Of a stretch of 6,054 nucleotides of DNA, positions 1 to 4,773 are shown piece by piece. Source of the DNA: Candidatus Hydrogenedentota bacterium. Lineage in GTDB: Bacteria; Hydrogenedentota; Hydrogenedentia; Hydrogenedentales; SLHB01. The position numbers and the translations under genes were made by a program. The notes beneath the pieces were generated by a model. It was not told where the DNA came from. It saw nothing but the letters and a program-made list of their open reading frames with translations, and did no database searches. The DNA lies in the NCBI GenBank assembly GCA_013349485.1, contig DUZM01000247.1, forward strand, positions 1-6,054, given 5' to 3'. The stretch's first letter is position 1, and the number at the start of each line of letters is the position of its first letter.

Positions 1-31
1 AAGTTTCTGAGAAACTACGTCTTCTAGCCCA

Positions 32-130
32 AGCACTTATGTGGGGGGAACCCTTTCTTTGGGAAAAGAAAGGGTTCCCCCCACACCCCCTTCCGAAAGA
101 AACCAAGGGCGCTTCGCGCGGGAGCACTTA
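32..130. repeat. AGCACTTA direct repeats bracketing the palindromic stretch
   Basis: AGCACTTA is present at 32-39 and again at 123-130. The 83 bases between the copies (40-122) begin exactly at the large palindrome and end in GCGCGGG. That layout is what a target-site duplication around a small non-autonomous element would look like. An 8-bp match in a region this size could also be chance, and the element lacks convincing terminal inverted repeats at its two outer ends. Confidence 0.35.
40..85. repeat. Perfect 21-bp palindrome with GGGA loop
   Basis: Positions 40-60 and 65-85 are exact reverse complements, separated by the four bases GGGA (61-64). The outer half of each arm is a G- or C-run joined to GAACCC/GGGTTC. 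The inner half is T-rich on one arm and A-rich on the other. Nothing else in the window has comparable dyad symmetry. It lies about 100 nt beyond the stop codon of the gspF-like gene, so it would fold at the 3' end of that transcript and could protect or end it. However, neither flank has the U-tract of an intrinsic terminator: on the minus strand it is followed by ATAAGTGC. A REP- or MITE-like dispersed repeat is the other reading. Confidence 0.85.
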
Positions 131-186
131 CGGTCTCCCTTTGCAGAAGGACTTGGCTGCATGCGATCCGTGGATATCACACGTGC

Positions 187-1200
187 TCAACCAGGGAGCA
201 ATTGGAAGATCATTCTCACCATCGTTGCGATTTTCATCAGGAAAAGGTACGCGATGGCCGCGACGAGCAGGGCGCCGAGGCCTATCAGGATGATGTTGAC
301 AGGCGAGGGTATTGCGGCGAGGCGGTATTCAGACAATTTGTGCAAGGCGGCGTCCAGTTTGCCGGATTCCTCGCCGACCTCGATCATGGCAGAGTCCGAT
401 GGCGTCACAAAGCGTGAAGCGCCGAGTGCGTCCGCCAGCGAGAGCCCTTCTTGGACCTGCGCCCCGGCGCGGACTAGGTCTTTTTCTATGAGCCGATTCA
501 GGGTGAGTTTGGCGGCCTGCCTGATGCCAACCGAGGCTTTCAGGCCGCTGCGGTGGAGGATGGACATCGCCCGATAGAACCGCGCCATGGCCGCGCTTCT
601 TGCGACGCACGAGAACGGCCAGAGGTAGGCGCCAAGGGGGGCGGTGACCTTCTGCATAATGCCGAGCCGGAAGAGGGCGCCGTACGCCGCTGCAAGGAGG
701 GCTATGGCAGTCAGCGTCGGCAGCCGCGCCCGAGTGAAGTGCCAGCAGAACAGGAAGAAATCGGCTTCGGCGGAACCGCCCTGGACTTTGGCCGTCATGT
801 ACCCTTTGAAGAAGGGGATGACAACCGTCGCGGTGAAGACCAACATGGCGGGGTACGCCAACATCTGAATGATTGTGCGCCGGACACGCATCTGGTGTTC
901 ATAGTAGTCGGCGAGGTCCGCCAACGCCGCATCCAGCGCGCCGGCGGGTTCCATGCACGCGATCATCTCGGAGAAGAAGTCCGGAAAGCATTTCCGGCGT
1001 CGAAGCGCTTCGGCCAGGCTTGCCCCTTGGCGGATGTCGTCCGCCGTTTCCGCGAGCGTCCTATGCAGTCGCCCTTTCCGCGTCCCTGCCTGAAGTTCGA
1101 GATTTCTGACGACAGGGATGCCACTGCGGGACGTCGTGGCAAGTTTCCGGCAAAGGAACGCCATCTGCTTCGCGGATAACTTGCCAGTGAGGAAGCCCAT
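187..1200 (-). CDS. Type II secretion / type IV pilus inner-membrane protein, GspF/PilC family
   Basis: This is a polytopic inner-membrane protein of the GspF/PilC/T2SSF family, the platform that couples the assembly ATPase to pseudopilus or pilus growth. The 337 residues show the family's internal duplication. Domain one covers about residues 12-135 and ends in a segment resembling E-x-x-G-x-L plus the ARRTIxxxLAYP-type junction (MEPAGALDAAL at 83-93, LAYP at 114-117). Domain two covers about 205-325 and carries the cleaner signature VGEESGKLDAAL at 275-286. Likely membrane segments lie near 113-133, 162-178 and 303-325. At 337 residues it is shorter than the usual ~400, lacking the N-terminal leader region seen in GspF. 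The ATG at 1200 has only a weak upstream AGGG. It is last in the tatC-tatB run, 73 nt after tatB. No partner ATPase or pilin gene is in view, so GspF and PilC cannot be told apart. Confidence 0.85.
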   Translation of the reverse strand: MGFLTGKLSAKQMAFLCRKLATTSRSGIPVVRNLELQAGTRKGRLHRTLAETADDIRQGASLAEALRRRKCFPDFFSEMIACMEPAGALDAALADLADYYEHQMRVRRTIIQMLAYPAMLVFTATVVIPFFKGYMTAKVQGGSAEADFFLFCWHFTRARLPTLTAIALLAAAYGALFRLGIMQKVTAPLGAYLWPFSCVARSAAMARFYRAMSILHRSGLKASVGIRQAAKLTLNRLIEKDLVRAGAQVQEGLSLADALGASRFVTPSDSAMIEVGEESGKLDAALHKLSEYRLAAIPSPVNIILIGLGALLVAAIAYLFLMKIATMVRMIFQLLPG

Positions 1201-1240
1201 GGCGCCCTAAACGCACCCGGGCCGGCCGCCGACGGCGCCC
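1201..1240 (-). repeat. GGGCGCC repeat pair upstream of the gspF-like start
   Basis: The minus strand carries GGGCGCC at 1234-1240 and again at 1201-1207, the second copy abutting the ATG at 1198-1200. Because GGCGCC is self-complementary, the copies can pair with each other and fold the intervening GC-rich 26 nt into a hairpin. The second copy includes the only Shine-Dalgarno-like bases for this gene, so folding would hide the ribosome site. This is a visible pattern; a regulatory role is inference. Confidence 0.45.
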
Positions 1241-1273
1241 GCGCCATGGATCAATCGCTGCATGTGCAGGGTC

Positions 1274-1666
1274 CTACGGTTGACCATTATGGTCCCCCGA
1301 TTGCCCGGGTTCGTTCGCCCCTCCCTCTTCGCTGGACCCTGCGTCTTCGTAAGGGTCCGGCTCGGAGTGCTGGTCCTCGGACTCCGCTTGATCACCACCG
1401 TTGACTTCGTATGGCTTATCCTCGTAGGTCGTCCCGGCCACGGCGTCGAGGTACACTTCCGGGTCGTATCGCCGGAGATCTTCGATCTCTTTTTTCACAG
1501 GGCGGAGTTCCGATGCGATGTCGCTCTTGACATCGCTGACGTAGCCGCGCAGGTCGCGGATCGTCCGCATGACGATTTTCGCAAATTCCGGGAACCGCTC
1601 CGGGCCGATTACGACCAGGGCAATCCCCACGATCACGACCATTTCCCAAGGCCCTATGCCCAACAT
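1274..1666 (-). CDS. tatB: Sec-independent translocase subunit, TatB/TatA family
   Basis: This is a small single-span component of the twin-arginine translocase, which moves folded proteins across the inner membrane. The 130 residues have the family layout. A very short N-terminus leads into a membrane helix (about 3-20) with Glu8. Next come the hinge GPERFP (21-26), an amphipathic helix to about residue 66, and a loose acidic tail rich in Glu, Asp, Ser and Gly (about 85-130). The V-I-G-P-x-R-x-P hinge and Glu8 look like TatB; TatA usually has an FG pair at the hinge. TatA-class naming remains possible because the two are paralogues and bifunctional forms exist. The ATG at 1666 is supported by GAGG at 1674-1677 with a 7-nt spacer. 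The gene lies 249 nt after tatC, the reverse of the usual tatA-tatB-tatC order. Confidence 0.85.
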   Translation of the reverse strand: MLGIGPWEMVVIVGIALVVIGPERFPEFAKIVMRTIRDLRGYVSDVKSDIASELRPVKKEIEDLRRYDPEVYLDAVAGTTYEDKPYEVNGGDQAESEDQHSEPDPYEDAGSSEEGGANEPGQSGDHNGQP

Positions 1667-1915
1667 GATATCGCCTCAGAAACTGTTTCGTTCACGGTTC
1701 TTCCAAGGGCAATCCCCTTGGACTGCCCTGCCCTCAAGCGCCTCGGCGCCAATCAGATACATGGGTTCTTGCCACCGGTAGGGGCGCGCTCCCGCGCGAC
1801 CGGAAGACGGTCGAGATGGAACTCGACCCTACCATTGCCGCCTTTCTGGCAGGGCATCCCGGGGAATCCGTTCCCCAGTCAAGCTATTTCGGTGCGATTG
1901 CCCAGCCGTTCTTCT
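1667..1915. other. Hairpin-rich spacer between tatC and tatB
   Basis: These 249 nt contain no credible gene. Four hairpins line up in it. TCCAAGGG/CCCTTGGA pairs at 1702-1709 with 1715-1722 (5-nt loop). CCGGT/ACCGG at 1775-1779 with 1799-1803 encloses CGCGC/GCGCG at 1785-1789 with 1794-1798. GGTCGAG/CTCGACC pairs at 1809-1815 with 1822-1828 (6-nt loop). GGGGAA/TTCCCC pairs at 1861-1866 with 1871-1876 (4-nt loop). None is followed by a U-tract on the minus strand. The arrangement could be a structured leader, a processing or stability region within a tat transcript, or simply GC-rich spacer. I found no convincing promoter in it. Confidence 0.5.
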
Positions 1916-2746
1916 TTAGGCGGAGGCCGCCTTTCCTTTATGTCGAACTACAAGGTATGAGATCCAGATGCTTGCTTCATACAGTATAAGCAGCGGCGCG
2001 AGCATAATGATCATCGTGCCCGGATCGGGCGGCGTAAACATTGCGGCCAACACCGCCATCACTACGATAGCAACACGGCGAAACCGCTTCAAGGCGGCCG
2101 GCGTCAGCAGCCCCATGTAGACCAAGATTAGAACAACCATGGGGAATTGAAACGCCACCGCGAAGGCGAGCAAGAACTTGATAATGATCGCAATCGTCTC
2201 GCTCGTCCGGAACTGGTTTACCACGTCGGGCGGCGTCCACTCGAGCAAATAGGGCACCACGAGACGGAGCACGCCGAAATAAGCGACCAGAACGCCCGCC
2301 ACAAACAACGAACCGCAACCGACAATCAGGATCCGAGCGGCCTTTTTCTCCTGCTGCGTTAGCCCCGGAAAAACGAATGCGCAAATCTGATACAGAATGA
2401 TGGGAAACGAGATGGTTATACCGCCGTAGCCAGCCAGTTTGAACTTAACGAGAACCCATTCGAGCGGCGTCAGGTTTACCCATTGCGGCGGACCTTTTGC
2501 GGCGCGTTGCTCCGCCGGGTTTGCCGCATCGCGTTGGGTCTGGGCGCCGGGCAGTCCGCCATTTTCAGCGGTCTGTTTTGCCTGTTCGATTGTCTGGAGC
2601 GGCTTTTTCAGCAACTCGAATATCTGATTCGAGAACACGTAGCATGCGATGACCGAGACGATTACGGCGATGCCGGCACGGATGATACGCGCCCGCAATT
2701 CGCCCAAGTGTTCGGTAAATGTCATGCGCGCTTCGGCGTTGGACAC
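1916..2746 (-). CDS. tatC: Twin-arginine translocase receptor subunit TatC
   Basis: TatC is the six-span inner-membrane core of the Tat system; with TatB it binds twin-arginine signal peptides on folded cargo. Numbering from the GTG chosen here (276 aa), the cytoplasmic N-terminus has EHLGELR at 12-18. The first cytoplasmic loop has FPGLTQQEKK at 126-135, with the Glu expected in the signal-peptide site at 133. TPPD (238-241) precedes the last helices. Where E. coli has Glu170, in SFEVP, this protein has Gln200 (AFQFP), a substitution I believe is also found in other TatC proteins. The loop after the first helix (about 50-95) is longer than in E. coli by roughly 20-30 residues and rich in Gln and Ala. 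The start was moved to GTG 2746 because GAGG sits 8 nt upstream and the product begins like other TatC proteins; the in-frame TTG at 2791 has no ribosome site. It follows the HU gene by 110 nt. Confidence 0.95.
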   Translation of the reverse strand: MSNAEARMTFTEHLGELRARIIRAGIAVIVSVIACYVFSNQIFELLKKPLQTIEQAKQTAENGGLPGAQTQRDAANPAEQRAAKGPPQWVNLTPLEWVLVKFKLAGYGGITISFPIILYQICAFVFPGLTQQEKKAARILIVGCGSLFVAGVLVAYFGVLRLVVPYLLEWTPPDVVNQFRTSETIAIIIKFLLAFAVAFQFPMVVLILVYMGLLTPAALKRFRRVAIVVMAVLAAMFTPPDPGTMIIMLAPLLILYEASIWISYLVVRHKGKAASA

Positions 2747-2754
2747 GCTGGATA

Positions 2755-2758
2755 CCTC
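2755..2758 (-). promoter_or_regulatory. Ribosome binding site that sets the tatC start
   Basis: GAGG on the minus strand lies 8 nt before GTG 2744-2746. It decides the tatC start: the upstream TTG at 2791 and the downstream ATG at 2725 both lack a comparable purine tract at proper distance. Confidence 0.6.
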
Positions 2759-2856
2759 GCTTTGCGTACAGTGGCGGATGACACGTGGCAAGAGATGCGC
2801 AGCCGCCCGGGGCCGCGGCGAAACCGCGCATCAAGTATTATGCCGGATTGGCGGTC

Positions 2857-3273
2857 CTATTCCTCGGTTTCACGCGCCCAGGGGTTCTCGGGAATCGGTT
2901 GCGGCGAGACGACTTCGGGTTCGGGGCGCGCCATACTCGGTGCGATCGGCGACGGCGCGGATTCGGGCGGCCGTTGCGCGGGGGTGTCCGTGGGCTTACC
3001 TTGTTGCACGCACTCTTTCAGGGCTTTTCCAGGCTTGAACGTTGCGACGCTTTTCTGCTCGATGGGCACTTCCTCGCCGGTACGCGGGTTCCTTCCGATG
3101 CGTGCGTCGCGGGTTCTGACCTCGAACACGCCGAAATTCCTGATTTCGAGCCGCTGGCCGGCCGCGAGCGATTCGGTAATTGCATCGAGTGTCGCCTGTA
3201 CGACGCTGGCCACCTCGTTTTGCGTGTATCCCAACCGTTCGGCTACTTCGATAACCAATTCCCGCTTAGTCAC
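2857..3273 (-). CDS. HU/IHF-family DNA-binding protein with proline-rich C-terminal tail
   Basis: This is a nucleoid-associated protein that bends DNA as a dimer. Residues 1-90 (counting from GTG 3273; 138 aa in all) are a complete HU fold: helical N-terminus starting VTKRELVIEVAERLG, the FGVFEVR strand at 47-53, the DNA-gripping arm with ARIGRNPRTGEEV at 57-69, and KPGKALKE at 80-87. Pro63 sits where the intercalating proline of HU/IHF is expected. Residues 92-138 form an extra tail rich in Pro, Ser and Glu, ending in acidic residues, so the protein exceeds the usual ~90 aa. The tail is unlike the Lys-rich tails of actinobacterial or histone-like HU variants. GTG is preferred because AAGGAG lies 6 nt upstream; an ATG at 3417 would add 48 residues unlike HU and overlap the preceding gene. 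It follows the 201-aa gene by 49 nt, probably in one transcript. HU versus IHF subunit cannot be settled. Confidence 0.93.
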   Translation of the reverse strand: MTKRELVIEVAERLGYTQNEVASVVQATLDAITESLAAGQRLEIRNFGVFEVRTRDARIGRNPRTGEEVPIEQKSVATFKPGKALKECVQQGKPTDTPAQRPPESAPSPIAPSMARPEPEVVSPQPIPENPWARETEE

Positions 3274-3279
3274 GCGCTT

Positions 3280-3285
3280 CTCCTT
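3280..3285 (-). promoter_or_regulatory. Strong ribosome binding site that sets the HU-type gene start
   Basis: AAGGAG on the minus strand lies 6 nt before GTG 3271-3273. It is the best Shine-Dalgarno match in the window. It fixes the GTG as start and makes the longer in-frame reading from 3417 unlikely. Confidence 0.8.
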
Positions 3286-3322
3286 TCGCCTCAGTCGGCC
3301 TCGACGACCGCGCACGTCTTGC

Positions 3323-3928
3323 TTACATTGTCGGCTCCATCCACCCGAGCTTTTGGAATATCTGTACGTAGAAGTCGTGTGTGAAAGGGATGAACCAAAG
3401 CAATACGCCGACGGCAACGACTACCACGAGGAAAATCAGTACGGCCTTAACGTTCTTGTTCAAACCGCCGCCGCCCCCGCCGCCGCGGGCAACCATTGCG
3501 CCGCCGCCCGTCGGCGCGACGAAGACTTTTTCGCCGGCCTCGGCCCGGGCTTTCTTGTCTTCGATGCCGCCGAGGGTCTCGTTTATCGAGATGAACGCCC
3601 GGTGCCACTCCGACTGGAGTTTCTTTACGGCAATTTCCGACTGGTTGTATATACTCTCGAGACTGGTGGCGCCGGACACGATATTCATCGTGTTCACGTC
3701 CAAGTGGTAGTCTGGGCCGAGGGTTTCTTTGAGGACTTTGTGCTCGCGGGCCAGTTTGCTCTTTATCTTGAGGAATTGATTCTCGAGCTGTGCCTTGTTG
3801 ACGCCCGGGCTCGGATACGCGCTGAGAATCTGATTGAACAGAAGCCAGTCATTCATGAACTCGCGACACATTGCGACGTTGCGTTCCACCTGCTCGATGA
3901 GGCGCAATTGTTTTTTGCTTAAGCTCAT
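3323..3928 (-). CDS. Uncharacterised protein with helical N-terminal region, Gly-rich linker and one C-terminal membrane span
   Basis: I do not recognise this 201-aa protein. Residues 1-130 are charged and mostly helical in character, with heptad-like stretches around 1-20, 45-70 and 98-130, suggestive of helical-bundle or coiled-coil contacts. Residues 138-155 form a flexible linker ending in seven consecutive glycines (149-155). A single hydrophobic span follows at about 161-181 (VLIFLVVVVAVGVLLWFIPF region), then about 20 residues ending GWMEPTM. There is no signal peptide, so by the usual rules the helical domain would be cytoplasmic and the protein anchored by its C-terminal span. The ATG at 3928 has AAAGG at 3937-3941, 8 nt upstream. 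It is the first gene after a strong promoter and precedes HU and tatC. A role linked to membrane trafficking or the nucleoid would be guesswork from position alone. Confidence 0.85.
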   Translation of the reverse strand: MSLSKKQLRLIEQVERNVAMCREFMNDWLLFNQILSAYPSPGVNKAQLENQFLKIKSKLAREHKVLKETLGPDYHLDVNTMNIVSGATSLESIYNQSEIAVKKLQSEWHRAFISINETLGGIEDKKARAEAGEKVFVAPTGGGAMVARGGGGGGGLNKNVKAVLIFLVVVVAVGVLLWFIPFTHDFYVQIFQKLGWMEPTM

Positions 3929-4209
3929 GTGTGTAGCCTTTCTTGAGCGTTTCCCCGCGCGATAGACTCGTTTAATCTAGCACAACCGTTCGTCAATGTC
4001 AAACGGGGTGTCGTGCTAAGTCATGGTTTTCAAGGCTGTTATGCGAGATATATGAGAGACGCGGGCGTTGGTCATTGTTGGCGGCTGCCGTGTTTGCGCG
4101 TGGCGATTTTATTTATGCCCAGACCTAAACGCCTGGCTCCGCAAGGTTGAGACTGGGTTCCGCCCGTTCATTTGGGCCGCGACGCAGGGGCCTGGGGCCA
4201 CGGCGATAT
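3929..4209 (-). other. Intergenic region between trpG and the 201-aa gene
   Basis: The 281 nt hold the promoter at 3974-4002 and the outer arm of the hairpin over the trpG stop. I found no gene here. The longest minus-strand start-to-stop run that I checked (20 codons near 4170) lacks a ribosome site. A weak pair GCCAG/CTGGC near 4118-4138 has no U-tract beside it. No clear trpG terminator is present. Confidence 0.6.
3974..4002 (-). promoter_or_regulatory. Sigma-70-type promoter for the 201-aa gene and probably the genes after it
   Basis: On the minus strand TTGACA (3997-4002) is a perfect -35 box. It is followed by exactly 17 nt and then TAGATT (3974-3979), a four-of-six match to TATAAT. 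Transcription would start near 3967, giving a leader of about 40 nt before the ATG at 3928. TTGAC is repeated directly after the -35 box, giving TTGACATTGAC, which might be part of an operator. No other intergenic region here has a promoter of this quality. Confidence 0.65.
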
Positions 4210-4222
4210 TCAGAGCCCCAGG
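4191..4222 (-). promoter_or_regulatory. Hairpin straddling the trpG stop codon
   Basis: CCTGGGGC (4191-4198) and GCCCCAGG (4215-4222) are exact reverse complements with a 16-nt loop. The inner arm encodes the end of TrpG, and the stop codon (4210-4212) lies in the loop. There is no U-tract after it on the minus strand (CCCCTGCGTC follows), so it is not a standard intrinsic terminator. It could stabilise the trp mRNA 3' end or help factor-dependent termination. Confidence 0.4.
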
Positions 4223-4773
4223 AAATTTCGTATGAGGCGTTTGCCGCAGTCCGTCAGAATGCTCTCCGGATGGAATTGAACGCCCCACACGGGGTGCTTC
4301 TTGTGGGCAACGCCCATGATCTCGCCCTCATCGGTTTCGGCCGTAATGTCAAGGACTTCCGGACACGTTTCCCGCTTCACGATCAGCGAGTGGTAGCGCG
4401 TCGCCATGAAGGGCGACTCGATGCCGTCGAACAGTCTATTGCCGAAGTGCTTGATAGCGCTGACCTTGCCGTGCATGATCCTGTCCGCGCGAACGATCTC
4501 GCCGCCGTAGGCCGCACCGATGGACTGATGTCCTAGGCATACGCCGAGAATGGGCAGTTCGGGGCCGAGTCCCCGTATGGCTTCTACGGAGATGCCGGCT
4601 TCATTGGGCGTACACGGGCCCGGCGACACGACCAGCCTGTCGGGGGCCAATGCGCGGACGCCGGCCACATCGATCGCGTCGTTCCGGAAAACGCGGATAT
4701 CCGACTCGAGTTCTCCGAAATACTGAACGAGGTTGTACGTGAACGAATCGTAGTTATCGATAATGACTATCAT
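4210..4773 (-). CDS. trpG: Anthranilate synthase glutamine amidotransferase subunit
   Basis: TrpG releases ammonia from glutamine and passes it to TrpE, which uses it to turn chorismate into anthranilate, the first step of tryptophan synthesis. The 187 residues are a complete class I (triad) amidotransferase: IDNYDSFTYNL at 5-15, VVSPGPCTPNEAG at 48-60, the nucleophile Cys79 in GVCLGHQSIG (77-86), HGK at 101-103, YHSL at 127-130, and the catalytic His168 and Glu170 in GVQFHPES. The length is normal for a stand-alone subunit. The ATG overlaps the trpE stop by four bases (ATGA), and AGAGG at 4783-4787 gives a 9-nt spacer, so translation is probably coupled to trpE. The same protein may also serve PabB as PabA, as happens in several bacteria; the trpE neighbour makes trpG the better name. 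Confidence 0.96.
   Translation of the reverse strand: MIVIIDNYDSFTYNLVQYFGELESDIRVFRNDAIDVAGVRALAPDRLVVSPGPCTPNEAGISVEAIRGLGPELPILGVCLGHQSIGAAYGGEIVRADRIMHGKVSAIKHFGNRLFDGIESPFMATRYHSLIVKRETCPEVLDITAETDEGEIMGVAHKKHPVWGVQFHPESILTDCGKRLIRNFLGL

Larger units (their letters stand above)
1..186. other. Gene-free stretch downstream of the gspF-like gene
   Basis: This stretch follows the stop codon of the GspF-type gene and runs to the window edge. I see no credible coding region in it. It holds a 7-nt-arm palindrome centred on position 9 (AGTTTC, TGA, GAAACT at 2-16), the large 40-85 palindrome, a weaker inverted pair (CCCTT 88-92 with AAGGG 105-109) and a small GCGC-TTC-GCGC hairpin at 109-119. 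AGCACTTA occurs twice, at 32-39 and 123-130. Short open frames that cross the palindrome on both strands are best explained as translations of the repeat. Confidence 0.7.

Noticed and set aside
40..85. Intrinsic terminator for the cluster
   Set aside because: The stem is excellent, but no U-tract follows on either strand, so I kept it as a palindromic repeat with a possible end-protecting role.
38..150. A ~42-codon minus-strand frame downstream of the gspF-like gene
   Set aside because: It has no ribosome site and most of it reads through the palindromic element, so it looks like repeat translation and not a gene.
41..577. Plus-strand frames starting in the large palindrome
   Set aside because: Their N-terminal residues are translations of the repeat, and the rest is antisense to the gspF-like gene.
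1262..1960. A 232-codon plus-strand frame antisense to tatB and its upstream spacer
   Set aside because: No family features. The opposite strand encodes a convincing TatB/TatA-type protein with a ribosome site.
2747..2791. TTG at 2791 as the tatC start
   Set aside because: There is no Shine-Dalgarno sequence before it and the extra residues do not look like TatC. GTG 2746 has GAGG at 8 nt.
2832..2842. CATAAT-like -10 box upstream of tatC
   Set aside because: No acceptable -35 box at 16-18 nt, so a tatC promoter is not supported.
3274..3417. ATG at 3417 as the start of the HU-type gene
   Set aside because: It would add 48 residues not found in HU and overlap the preceding gene. GTG 3273 has a near-perfect ribosome site.
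2483..3922. A 479-codon open frame on the plus strand across tatC, HU and the 201-aa gene
   Set aside because: It is fully antisense to three genes with clear or coherent products, has no recognisable domain, and long antisense frames are expected in GC-rich coding DNA.
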